The notes under the pieces are model-generated. The model was given only the letters and a program-made list of their open reading frames with translations. It did no database searches and was not told the origin of the DNA. A DNA stretch of 64,000 bases. It comes from Bacteroidota bacterium. GTDB lineage: Bacteria > Bacteroidota > Bacteroidia > Bacteroidales > JAAUTT01. Shown piece after piece: positions 45,401 to 53,575 of this stretch. Positions within the stretch are counted from its first letter, which is position 1, and each line of letters opens with the position of its first letter. The stretch is from contig JAUZOO010000004.1 in the NCBI GenBank assembly GCA_030706405.1, positions 459,720-523,719 of the forward strand, written 5' to 3'. A program made the position numbers and the translations under genes.

Positions 45401-46127
45401 CATTTCTCAGCAGCACGTTGCCGCTACCATTCCTGTCGAACCAGATCCCATTTCCATTAAGTCCTGAGATATAGTTAAATGCAAAGACATTATCGCCATC
45501 CACCTGAGTACCACGTTCGACATAGGTTTCAGAACAAGCAATGCCGATACCGTTACTGTTGATAAGGGTGTTCTCGGTAATCAGATTGCGGAATGAACGG
45601 GCATTCACCTTAATCATGTCTCCGGTTATGCTTTCAAAACTGTTGTTGCGAATGGCATTATCCAGCGATTCCCTCAACTGTATAACATTCGCGCAGGTTA
45701 TACTTTTAAAACGGTTGTTTAGCACAACATTTCTCGATCCCTTATTGAGGTTGATAACTTCGGCGGTCACGGTATAACCCTCAAAACGAAATCCTTCTAC
45801 CCAAATATAGTTTCTTGAGTCGAGGTTAAAACGTCCGCTTGAAAGAATTACCTGCCCTTCAGCTCCTGCGTCCGGTTTAAAAATAATCATTTGGTTAGCA
45901 GTTCCGGAAACAGGCCTGATGTCGGTTGTTTCTGCATAAGTTCCGGCTTTAACCAGGACAACATCTCCAGCAATCACTCTGGTTGCTGCGTAAGCGATTG
46001 TTTTAAACGGAGAAGCGGAACTCCCTGAATTTACATCATCGGTGCCCGATGGAGACACATAGTAGGTGTTCTGGCCAAAAACCGGCCATCCTAAAAGAAT
46101 TAAGGATACTAACAGAAATAGTTTCAT
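42441..46127 (-). CDS. Type IX-secreted multidomain right-handed beta-helix protein (GH120-like catalytic pair)
   Basis: The 1228-residue protein has a signal peptide (ends PVFGQ). Parallel beta-helix (about 21-410) opens with TYYVSPSGTDDVNSG. Two successive rungs contain GIWFDRNG (Asp231) and CLFFNESRC (Glu254), 23 residues apart, the spacing of the Asp/Glu pair in GH120 beta-xylosidases. Then a Calx-beta-like domain (430-540), an Ig/PKD-like domain (545-625), a CBM6/35-like sandwich (627-760, IWLEAESGIVG), a cadherin-like sandwich (778-858), another carbohydrate-binding-type sandwich (868-1045), a second cadherin-like sandwich (1058-1140), and a type IX sorting tail (1156-1228: YPNPVKDIANI, SLYDIFGRRLL, ASGIYFLQV). 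It is cell-surface or released. Function unproven; a xylan-active enzyme is the best guess. Confidence 0.75.
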   Translation of the reverse strand: MKLFLLVSLILLGWPVFGQNTYYVSPSGTDDVNSGSSASPFKTIAYAATRVIAGDVVLVKAGTYAETTDIRPVSGTANQMIIFKPDAGAEGQVILSSGRFNLDSRNYIWVEGFRFEGYTVTAEVINLNKGSRNVVLNNRFKSITCANVIQLRESLDNAIRNNSFESITGDMIKVNARSFRNLITENTLINSNGIGIACSETYVERGTQVDGDNVFAFNYISGLNGNGIWFDRNGSGNVLLRNEAYNSNCLFFNESRCVRNWLYENIGVGNGIGIESANFNTGHTANARYINNVLYNCNTSILMDKSWYDEVRNNIVYKTSASGVCMRFTATAKSQGPQIFKNNLWFQDGKDNTFNYLGADVNYSVFAPGVNETGGLTVNPNFTNAGSNDFTLQSTSPAKGAGTNGKDLGAYPVYSKTAVGYVAPQSTTGNVTVGFGSNISPSGSVSLFAQRGQTQTITVNLSKAATGSVSVDIVPVAGDAVEGVDYTIVGGKTVTFAAGETSKTIQISIIGASQYEQIIAFRLANAVNASIGAMNLHVVRVGRTVYAGDDQLLILADGSVTKTIQFNGAIYGVTGSSYEWYDGTDLLATGLSATVNLPKGIHKITLEVTTPNGVFSDYLLVTIVKNADIWLEAESGIVGSDWDIISTDANASAGKYVARKTSIATPSEAPAGPNGYIVYKVNVKEEGFYRLNIRLKSESSEGVTFYSSFDGAELKDWNVGTTSGWEWKELSNAYLLTPGTHTFTLAYRTGLIDKILITNSGTIPSGVGVAANNCNGTLGDLSVSKGTLTPVFNPEVTNYTVTVPNDVTDIQLNATPNAGTTVTGGGAKQLALGVNTFNINVTSQYTPRTYTVTVMRLNVTYKPTNVVVDFNSNNLGYAYPLFTLNTSHEYMAEVVADPAPDQLAGVARGQVLNVRRILNATSTNNAFPVFEIRLPQGKTLGDCQKVVFNMRACLTTGIAGAGMRMTIRNAGDGTNVGAAIGSRTGLTSYPAANQSISENTWGTITHLFSTMSLTAEEKALNSFQLVLGSATGSGNYFMDNITVDFEKSVVQNVFNNDATLSALSVPSGTLTPAFTPNVTDYTVTIAPNTTAITLNAAANSAQAVVSGNGDKQLNAGNNIFYINVFAEDGTTKTYTVTVSDLTTDIPETDVNKGSILSVYPNPVKDIANIMLANPKVWVSLYDIFGRRLLTFVANKNAFTIDMSHYASGIYFLQVSDGIQKISKKIFKK

Positions 46128-46199
46128 GGGATTTTTTTTCGATTTAAAATAGTTGTTAGCATATTCAGTATATTAATATTATGATTGAATTCTATCGCA

Positions 46200-49142
46200 T
46201 CACTTTACAAAATAACTTTCTTTGGGCCCAAGATAGGAGGCCTTTAATCCACCCGTGTTGACCAGAATTTTTTGGACAACCACACCAGGATCGACCATCC
46301 AAACCTTTAATGTATGCGCGCCGCTTTTGGCTATCTTTAAGGTGGTTTGATTGATTCGAGTATTCGTAACAACTGGTTTTGCCCAATCAGGATTAGACCA
46401 ATGCACCTTAAATTTATCCGGAACATTAACCACATATTGTGGTTCGGCATCATCGATGGAAACGGCAATCCGAATGTCACGCCCCGGCATAACGTTCAAC
46501 AGATTGGATGTGTAAAGCGATACTTGCGCTGTGTCGTTTGAAAATACGTAAATTGGATATTCCAAACACGGTGCATCTTTTCCAGGAACGGCTGCCTGAG
46601 CATTGGCTGGTGCAGTGGCTCTCATGCCGGATAACGTACGTCCGTAATCCTCCACTTTAAGCCATTCGCGTTGGCCCAATTTGATGTTCTTTGAAAAATG
46701 TTCGGGCTCGATTGAAATGTAGCCGCCACTTTCTACAAAACCTTTTAGCTCCTTTTTAACGTTAGCATTAGGGTTGAAGGCACTAACCTCCACGGTAACC
46801 TTTTCACCTGCACCAGAAATGGTCAACAAACCTTTTGATGTCCCTTGAGGTAATTTGGCTTCATCCAACTCAAGTTCAATTCGTTTGTCTGTTTTATCAA
46901 TTTGACCACTCATCGTTTGAAACTTTATCCAGGGAACATTGGACTGAATCTCGTAGTTAAATGCTTTTGATCCTCTATTAAAGATCTCCAAATAATGCTG
47001 TTTGTTGCTAAAAACATCGAATTGAGGCAACTGAGCCTGTGTCTTTGAATCAGGCCAGTTCAGATCTGAACCTTCTAAAGCGACCCCCAACAAAGCAGAA
47101 TCGGGAACTTGTATTTTGTCCAATTTTAGATGTCTCAACGAATTGGTTCTTGGTGGCATCCAATCGGTATATCCCAAGTGGGTTTGATCCATAAAGTGAT
47201 TCCACTGGCCGTTGGCAAACACTTTATTGTAATAGTTCATCAGCGCAGTATCCGCCTGAAACAGTACTTGCGTTTTTTCGGCCATAGCATTGGCAGAAAC
47301 GCGTTTTTGACTGACGTACAACGTATTCTTGGCAGCAGTTAAATAAAGTTCGTTTACAATTGCGCAAGCCTTAACAGGATACAATACAATTTGGTAAAAG
47401 GCATCACGCTTTTCGGGAGATAACTTTTCATAAATTTCTTCTGCCCGCTTGCTAAGCAGGTTGTAATCCGAAACAACAGATTCAAATTCATTGTAATTAA
47501 CCAAACTATAGGTTGTAGCGGTCAACGATTCGGGTTTACGGCGACCGTTGTACTTGCCATATTTGGAAAGGATATCGGCAATTTGACCGGCATATTCCGG
47601 ACCAAATTCCCGGGTAGCCCACAAACGGGTATATTCGTTAATGTTCGAATTGTTCCATCTGTCGGTATTCCAACCCAGGCTCATGAAATATTCCATTGGT
47701 AATTCGTAGCCTTTAAAATGCCCTACATTGACCACCCATATACGGTCGGCGCCATATTCTTTGGCAAGCGACATTTGATCCCATATTTTAGGAAGCGGAT
47801 TGGTATTGATCCATTCGTAACTTCTGGGATCGCCATGATAATCGAAATGGTAATAAACACCGGCACCTCCGCTACGTTTTCGTTCTTCGGCATCGGGCAA
47901 CCGGCGGATGTTTCCCCAGTTGTCGTCGGCCCAAAGCAATGTAATGTTGTCGGGAACACGCATGCCGTTGTTGTAGTATTCCATAATTTCTTTATATAGG
48001 CACCATGCCTGTGGTACTTCGTTCAAATTGGGGTTCATCTCTTCGCTGATAATCTTCTGCTGATTCCTGACGATTTTTTCGACCATGGCAATGTTATCTT
48101 CAATTGTGCCAGCCATTTCAGAATCGTTAGCTCCGCGAAGCCCCATGGTTACAACACTTTCGTAGTTTTTGTTCCTGCGGATTCCTTCTCTCCAAAAATT
48201 TTCTAACGTATCGGGATGTTTCACATAGTTCCAATGACCAAGCGTTCTTATGTAACGACGGTCCCATTCCTGTTGCGAACGTACCATAGGCTCCTGATGC
48301 GAAGTGCCCATTACAATACCGTATTCGTCAGCTAGACGTGGGTTTTCCGGATCGTCTTCGTTAAAAGCGTTGCTCCACATGGCAGGCCAAAGGTAATTGG
48401 CTTTCATCCTTAGCAGCGTTTCAAAAACGGTTGCATAAAATTCGTGTCCATAGTTTACAACATTCTTCCCGACCGGAGGGTTTTGGCTGGGTGTTGCCAT
48501 GCCATATTTCATTTTAACCCAGCCGGTAAGCGCAGGAGCTTCGTCGTTGATAAAAATACCACGGTATTTAATGCTGGGTCCTTCGGAATATATGCCGGGT
48601 TTCACAAAAAGTGCATCTTTATGAGGGATTGGCACATCGGCCCAAAAATACCAAGGGGATACACCAATTTGTTCCGACACATCGTAAATGCCATAAATGG
48701 TACCTCGTTTGTCGCTACCAACAATAACCAGCGCCTTGTCAATACCCGGCAATGGTTTGTTTACCACTTGTATCAGAAAATTCTCCCATTTCCCTTTAAT
48801 GCCTTTCACATCAATCTTGCCACTTTTTATAAGTTGGTCGATAACCTCACTTTTTCCGATAGTTCCTACAATAACCACTTCTTTTTGTGAAGGCATTTTC
48901 TCGTAAACAACCGAAGGTTCTACCCCGGTTACCTTGCCTATATCGGTTTTCAGGTCTTTTAAAGCCCGAATAACTCCGGAAAAATCGTTTGAACTAATAA
49001 ATAATGGGGTCGATTTTCCATTGGAGGATAATGTAAAATAATCCTTCCCATTGGAGGTTGAAATATAGCTTTTGCCTCCTATAGCCCATATAGAGATGGG
49101 TAGGAGTAAAAATAATGAAACGACAATGATTGATTTTCTCAT
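46200..49142 (-). CDS. GH115 alpha-1,2-glucuronidase, copy B
   Basis: The 980-residue protein has a signal peptide (MRKSIIVVSLFLLLPISIWA). The N-terminal alpha/beta domain (about 25-175) is nearly identical to copy C. The barrel has FINDEAPALTGW, LWPAMWSNAFNEDD, GTSHQEPM, GLRGANDSEMAG (where A and C have MRGDGD) and CLYKEIMEYY. A BACON-like Ig domain (about 730-800, NVPWIKFQTMSG) and the C-terminal sandwich (EPEHFSKNI, DYGRTLSGM) follow. The QEP for HEP change and ANDSE for DGD change in the active-site surroundings suggest altered subsite recognition. It is 72 bp upstream of the beta-helix gene and 92 bp downstream of the GH43-like gene. Confidence 0.9.
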   Translation of the reverse strand: MRKSIIVVSLFLLLPISIWAIGGKSYISTSNGKDYFTLSSNGKSTPLFISSNDFSGVIRALKDLKTDIGKVTGVEPSVVYEKMPSQKEVVIVGTIGKSEVIDQLIKSGKIDVKGIKGKWENFLIQVVNKPLPGIDKALVIVGSDKRGTIYGIYDVSEQIGVSPWYFWADVPIPHKDALFVKPGIYSEGPSIKYRGIFINDEAPALTGWVKMKYGMATPSQNPPVGKNVVNYGHEFYATVFETLLRMKANYLWPAMWSNAFNEDDPENPRLADEYGIVMGTSHQEPMVRSQQEWDRRYIRTLGHWNYVKHPDTLENFWREGIRRNKNYESVVTMGLRGANDSEMAGTIEDNIAMVEKIVRNQQKIISEEMNPNLNEVPQAWCLYKEIMEYYNNGMRVPDNITLLWADDNWGNIRRLPDAEERKRSGGAGVYYHFDYHGDPRSYEWINTNPLPKIWDQMSLAKEYGADRIWVVNVGHFKGYELPMEYFMSLGWNTDRWNNSNINEYTRLWATREFGPEYAGQIADILSKYGKYNGRRKPESLTATTYSLVNYNEFESVVSDYNLLSKRAEEIYEKLSPEKRDAFYQIVLYPVKACAIVNELYLTAAKNTLYVSQKRVSANAMAEKTQVLFQADTALMNYYNKVFANGQWNHFMDQTHLGYTDWMPPRTNSLRHLKLDKIQVPDSALLGVALEGSDLNWPDSKTQAQLPQFDVFSNKQHYLEIFNRGSKAFNYEIQSNVPWIKFQTMSGQIDKTDKRIELELDEAKLPQGTSKGLLTISGAGEKVTVEVSAFNPNANVKKELKGFVESGGYISIEPEHFSKNIKLGQREWLKVEDYGRTLSGMRATAPANAQAAVPGKDAPCLEYPIYVFSNDTAQVSLYTSNLLNVMPGRDIRIAVSIDDAEPQYVVNVPDKFKVHWSNPDWAKPVVTNTRINQTTLKIAKSGAHTLKVWMVDPGVVVQKILVNTGGLKASYLGPKESYFVK

Positions 49143-49234
49143 ATTTATATGTTATTCAAGTTTTATTCATAATCTATTTTAAAATGCCCAGTTCGTTCTG
49201 TAAAAAGCTTTTAGCACATTGCTCTTTTCGATAA

Positions 49235-50332
49235 TCAATCAACTTTAAAATCCATTTTCCAATGTTCGGCAATGGCCTTCAGTTCCTGCTTAGTAAGGTA
49301 GGTAACAGCGCCATGTTTAGGGCTCTTGAAATTGGTTGTTTTCATTAAACCCTCGTTAAAATGGCCTAAATTCGAATAAGTGATAAAATCGGTTGTTTCG
49401 CTGAAACCCATATTGCTCGGTCTGGCCCCATACACATCGTACATTAGCACGTATTTGTCGGTCCCCAAACGCTTAAACAAGTTAGGTGCTTCGGTTGAAA
49501 CCTTTTCAGGATCAATTCGTGTAGTGTCAGTCTTGTATCCTTCGTTAATCTTGGTTGAAACCGAGTGTAATACCTTCGCATTTGAGACATAGAAGAGTTG
49601 GAATTGATTGCCTACTTTGGTAATGTCGCCATCGAGGCCTCCAATTTCCGTTATTTTCTTAGGTGTAGTTTCCAGCTTGGTGAAATTATCGTCGGTGTAC
49701 GAATAATATAAGTGGCAATCCTTGCGATTGTAACGAATGGTAAAATAAACCATCATCTTTCCAGCCGCAGGGTCATAAACAGTTTCTGGAGCCCAGGAGC
49801 AGTCGATATCGCCTAGTTCGGGAAATGCTTTGTCAACGCGAAAGTCAGAGTGTGTCCAGTGAATGAGATCGTACGATTTCATCAGTACAATAGCTCTGTT
49901 ATTGCCCCAGCCGTATCTTTCAGTAGGACGTTCGAATTCCGTATCGCGAAATCCTGCCCGCTTACCAAAAACATGTAAGTCAGTCATGGCCAAATAAAAT
50001 GCACCATCGGGGCCACGAGTAATGTGAGGGTCTCGAACACCTTTCTGCTCGGCTAACTGAGAGCCTATAAATACAGGATTGCCACCATTGACGTCGGTGA
50101 AGGTATAGCCATCGTTACTAATAGCCATATAAGCCGATTGGTTCTGATCTTTGAAATACACCAATAAATATCCGGATAAGTCTTTCTCGCTAAATTTTCC
50201 TTTATTCTTCGGCTTTTCCAGTTTAGAAACTATTTCGATACCTGTGGGCACTGAGCCATTCTGTGAATAGCCCTTTTCAATACATAGCAAACCCATAATA
50301 ATCAATACTAACAAACAATTTATTCTTTTCAT
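49235..50332 (-). CDS. GH43-like five-bladed propeller glycosidase
   Basis: The 365-residue protein has a signal peptide (ends KGYSQ). Carboxylate motifs in propeller order are GVRDPHITRGPDG (base Asp), GGLDGDITKV (Asp) and VSTEAPNLFKR (Glu), with SWAPETVYD in between, a recurrent GH43/GH117-clan pattern. It has no CBM. It differs from the block 1 GH43s and likely belongs to another subfamily. Wedged between two GH115 genes, it probably removes arabinose or a related sugar that blocks glucuronidase access. Specificity cannot be assigned. Confidence 0.78.
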   Translation of the reverse strand: MKRINCLLVLIIMGLLCIEKGYSQNGSVPTGIEIVSKLEKPKNKGKFSEKDLSGYLLVYFKDQNQSAYMAISNDGYTFTDVNGGNPVFIGSQLAEQKGVRDPHITRGPDGAFYLAMTDLHVFGKRAGFRDTEFERPTERYGWGNNRAIVLMKSYDLIHWTHSDFRVDKAFPELGDIDCSWAPETVYDPAAGKMMVYFTIRYNRKDCHLYYSYTDDNFTKLETTPKKITEIGGLDGDITKVGNQFQLFYVSNAKVLHSVSTKINEGYKTDTTRIDPEKVSTEAPNLFKRLGTDKYVLMYDVYGARPSNMGFSETTDFITYSNLGHFNEGLMKTTNFKSPKHGAVTYLTKQELKAIAEHWKMDFKVD

Positions 50333-50407
50333 TATGATCTTTTTTGTTTACAAAAAGTACAATTAATAATCAAATACATAAAAAAGTTAGACTTTTTAAA
50401 AGTCAAT

Positions 50408-53374
50408 TTACTTTACATTGTGTTGAACTGAAAGGGCTCCAAAGTAGCTCGGATGGTTATTATCCGGATTTACCACTATTTTTTCAATTACAACTTCAGG
50501 GTCAATCATTATTATTTTCAGGGTATGGATACCGGGTTCTTTTACATTCATTGCTATGTCGAGCCACCGCATATTGTCAAAAACCTCATTCCGGCGGAAT
50601 TGCCCACCCCCAAACAAGGCAATCCCCTTGTTGATAGGCGGATATGGTTTTAGCACTGTTGATCTGGCCAGAATTTCGGGTGTATATTCCTTAAATTCAT
50701 CGTAAAACCCTTTTCGTGCGTCCAACACTTGTGGCTCATGACCATCCAATGCAACAGCAATCCTTAATCCACGTTGCGGATAAATATCCTGAGTTGGAAG
50801 AATGCCCAGACAGAAAGTTGCTTTCCCTGTATCCGGGAGGAATACTTTATACTCAAGTTTCGGACCTTCAGCCGCAGTCGCACTTGGGGTGTTTACCGGG
50901 TAAATGCCCATACATGCTTTTCCCTTTCCAAGATCGGGTAAAACACTCCATTTAGCATCTTTGCCCGGAATATTGGCATTGAATTTCTCGGCAGGAATGG
51001 TAAACTCGCCAGTGAAGTTCCCAAAATATGGTTCTTTCACTTTTGGTAAAGCTGCTTTTAAGGCACTGACCGAAACAGAAACAAGTTCATTGCCTTTTTT
51101 AATTTCTACGCTTCCAACAGATTTCCCTTCAGGTAGTTTTTCCCAATCAACATCTACCATAAGCCTGATATCTTTTACAACATTGCCTTTGTCCATGCTT
51201 AATTTAATCCAGGGTTTCGTTGCTTTTGCCTCAAACCCATAGGAACCTGAACCACGATTGAAGACATCGATGTAGTAAGATTTTTCTTTAAGAACATCGA
51301 AAACAGGCAATTGAGGATTTCCCGGACTACCTGGCCAGGCACTTTCGGAACCTTCGATGGCCACACCCATGGCAGGTTCGGCAAGTGGTGTTACCACTTT
51401 CATCTCCGGAAGTTTATTTTCACGGGGCATTTGCCAACTGGTATAACCAATGTGAATGTCCAACATCATATTTTTCCACTTGCCATTGGACATTGCATCG
51501 TTGTAGTAATCGCTCAATTTTTTGTCGAGATCGAAAAGGTCTCTTGCACGCTGGGCATAATCGTTGGCACTCACCCTTCCCTGGTTGGCATACAACTGGT
51601 TTTTGCCAACAGAGATATACATTTCGGCAACTCCTGCCGAAGCCTTCGTTGGATAAAGGACCAACTGGTAATAGGCATCTTTTGCTTCGGGAGCAATTTT
51701 AGGTTCGAGTGCTTCGGCTTTTGCTACTACCTCGTGCCAAAGTTTAAGCATTTGGTCGGCCTCGTTGTGATTCACAATACTGAATATACGAGGTGTTTGG
51801 ACTTCGGCTTTTCTCAAAAGATTGTATTTTGAATACTTGGAAACGATGTCGGCAATTTCTTCGGCATGTTCTTTTCCAAAAATATTTTCAGCCCAGTTAA
51901 CCGTATAGTCCCAAACTTTATCTGCCGGACAGGCATTCGGATTCCAGGCAAAATGCATGATGAAATCAACAGGAAACTCTTTGGGTTTGAGGTCGCCAAC
52001 GTTAATAATCCAGATACGGTCGAGCCCGCTCTGATATGCAAGATTTAACTGCTCCCGTAATTTAGGAATGGTGGTTGTATTCACCCATCGGTCGTTGTTT
52101 GGCCCTCCATTCATATCGATATGGTAATACAACCCGGCACCACCTTTTCGGTTTTTTTCTTTGGGAGGTAAAATGCGTCGGATATACCCCCAGTTGTTGT
52201 CGCAAAACAACAGGGTTATATCATCAGGTACATTAAAGCCGGCATCGTAATAGCGTTGAACTTCAGTGAAGATTGCCCACAACTGCGGATGATTGGCAGG
52301 GTCATCGTTGTAAACTTTTTGAATAATGTCGCGCTGACTTTTTATTACATTCTCTAGGGTTTTTATATTTTCAAGATCGTTTCCTTTTCCCATTGCCACA
52401 TCGCCATCGCCACGCATACTCATAGTAATCAGGTTGTCGTAGTCTTTGTTTCGGCTAAGACCGTCAAACCAAAATTTTTCAAGGTTCGCGCTATTCGTGG
52501 TAAAGTCCCACGGACCAATTTCCTGTTTGCGTTTGGTGTATTCCTTTTGCGCACGCATCATGGGTTCGTGGTGCGATGTTCCCATCACAATACCATACTC
52601 GTTGGCAACAACCGGGCTCAACGGGTCGTCTTCGTTAAAGGCATTGCCCCACATGGCCGGCCACAGATAGTTGGCTTTAAGGCGCAACAACAGTTCGAAC
52701 ATGTTGGCGTACATTTTCGAGTTAACGCCACCAAACTTGGCATTACACCAACCGGTAAAGGAGGGCGATTCGTCGTTGATAAAAATACCCCGGTATTTAA
52801 CCTTTGGAGAATCCTGAATGTACCGCCCGGATTTTACATAAAGGCTGTTGCTCTTTTTTACAGGCACATCGGCCCAAAAATACCAGGGCGAAACGCCAAT
52901 TTGTTCGGACACATCGTAAATGCCATAAATAGTACCACGCTTGTCGCTGCCAGCAATAACGAGAGCCTTGTCAATACCGGGCAAAGGTTTATTTACCACC
53001 TGTATCAGAAAACTTTCCCATTTTCCGTTAATGCTTTTTACATCAATCTTGCCATTCTTTATAAGCTGGTCAATAACATCGCTTTTTCCAATTGTTCCGG
53101 CAATAACCACTTCTTTTTGGGCTGGCGCTTTATCGTAAATAACAGACGGTTCAACGCCTGTAACCTTGCCAATGTCGGTTTTCAGGTCCTTTAATGCCCG
53201 AATAACTCCCGAATAATCGTTGGAGCTAATAAACAATGGGGACGATTTTCCCGAGACGGACAATGCAAAAAAGTCCTTTCCCTGGGTGTTTGAGATATAG
53301 CTTTTGTCTCCAACAGCCCAAATGGAGATAGGGATAAGTAAAATGAACAATATAACAATGAGTTTTTTTTTCAT
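50408..53374 (-). CDS. GH115 alpha-1,2-glucuronidase, copy C
   Basis: The 988-residue protein has a signal peptide (MKKKLIVILFILLIPISIWA). Its first domain matches copy B with only about 20 differences in some 146 residues. The barrel, however, is closer to copy A: FINDESPSFTGW, KFGGVNSKMYANMFELLLRL, GTSHHEPM, SMRGDGDVAMG and AIFTEVQRYY. A BACON-like Ig domain (TKPWIKLSMDKG) and a C-terminal sandwich ending NPDNNHPSYFGALS follow. Internal (4-O-methyl)glucuronate removal from xylan is expected. A relic of a similar C-terminus lies just upstream, in the gap before GH67. Confidence 0.9.
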   Translation of the reverse strand: MKKKLIVILFILLIPISIWAVGDKSYISNTQGKDFFALSVSGKSSPLFISSNDYSGVIRALKDLKTDIGKVTGVEPSVIYDKAPAQKEVVIAGTIGKSDVIDQLIKNGKIDVKSINGKWESFLIQVVNKPLPGIDKALVIAGSDKRGTIYGIYDVSEQIGVSPWYFWADVPVKKSNSLYVKSGRYIQDSPKVKYRGIFINDESPSFTGWCNAKFGGVNSKMYANMFELLLRLKANYLWPAMWGNAFNEDDPLSPVVANEYGIVMGTSHHEPMMRAQKEYTKRKQEIGPWDFTTNSANLEKFWFDGLSRNKDYDNLITMSMRGDGDVAMGKGNDLENIKTLENVIKSQRDIIQKVYNDDPANHPQLWAIFTEVQRYYDAGFNVPDDITLLFCDNNWGYIRRILPPKEKNRKGGAGLYYHIDMNGGPNNDRWVNTTTIPKLREQLNLAYQSGLDRIWIINVGDLKPKEFPVDFIMHFAWNPNACPADKVWDYTVNWAENIFGKEHAEEIADIVSKYSKYNLLRKAEVQTPRIFSIVNHNEADQMLKLWHEVVAKAEALEPKIAPEAKDAYYQLVLYPTKASAGVAEMYISVGKNQLYANQGRVSANDYAQRARDLFDLDKKLSDYYNDAMSNGKWKNMMLDIHIGYTSWQMPRENKLPEMKVVTPLAEPAMGVAIEGSESAWPGSPGNPQLPVFDVLKEKSYYIDVFNRGSGSYGFEAKATKPWIKLSMDKGNVVKDIRLMVDVDWEKLPEGKSVGSVEIKKGNELVSVSVSALKAALPKVKEPYFGNFTGEFTIPAEKFNANIPGKDAKWSVLPDLGKGKACMGIYPVNTPSATAAEGPKLEYKVFLPDTGKATFCLGILPTQDIYPQRGLRIAVALDGHEPQVLDARKGFYDEFKEYTPEILARSTVLKPYPPINKGIALFGGGQFRRNEVFDNMRWLDIAMNVKEPGIHTLKIIMIDPEVVIEKIVVNPDNNHPSYFGALSVQHNVK

Positions 53375-53425
53375 TTTCCTGTTAATTATTATAGTGTATA
53401 TGTAGTTAATTTACTGAAATTTAAT

Positions 53426-53515
53426 CTATTTTATATCATACAGATTAGAAGCCGCACCACAGTAGCCCGGATGGTTAGGGTTTACAATAATTATAGCAAT
53501 GTTTCTCCATGTTCT
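53426..53515 (-). pseudogene. C-terminal relic resembling GH115
   Basis: A minus-strand frame reads IAIIIVNPNHPGYCGAASNL then YDIK and TAG. It parallels the last residues of GH115 copy C (IVVNPDNNHPSYFGAL, QHNVK). No further GH115 sequence is present upstream, where the GH67 stop lies about 60 bp away. It is the stub of a deleted tandem gene. Confidence 0.5.
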
Positions 53516-53575
53516 TAAGGTTATGTTTCTGATTATTGCGCACTTAAATGGTTTAGAATAATCACAAACAACACA

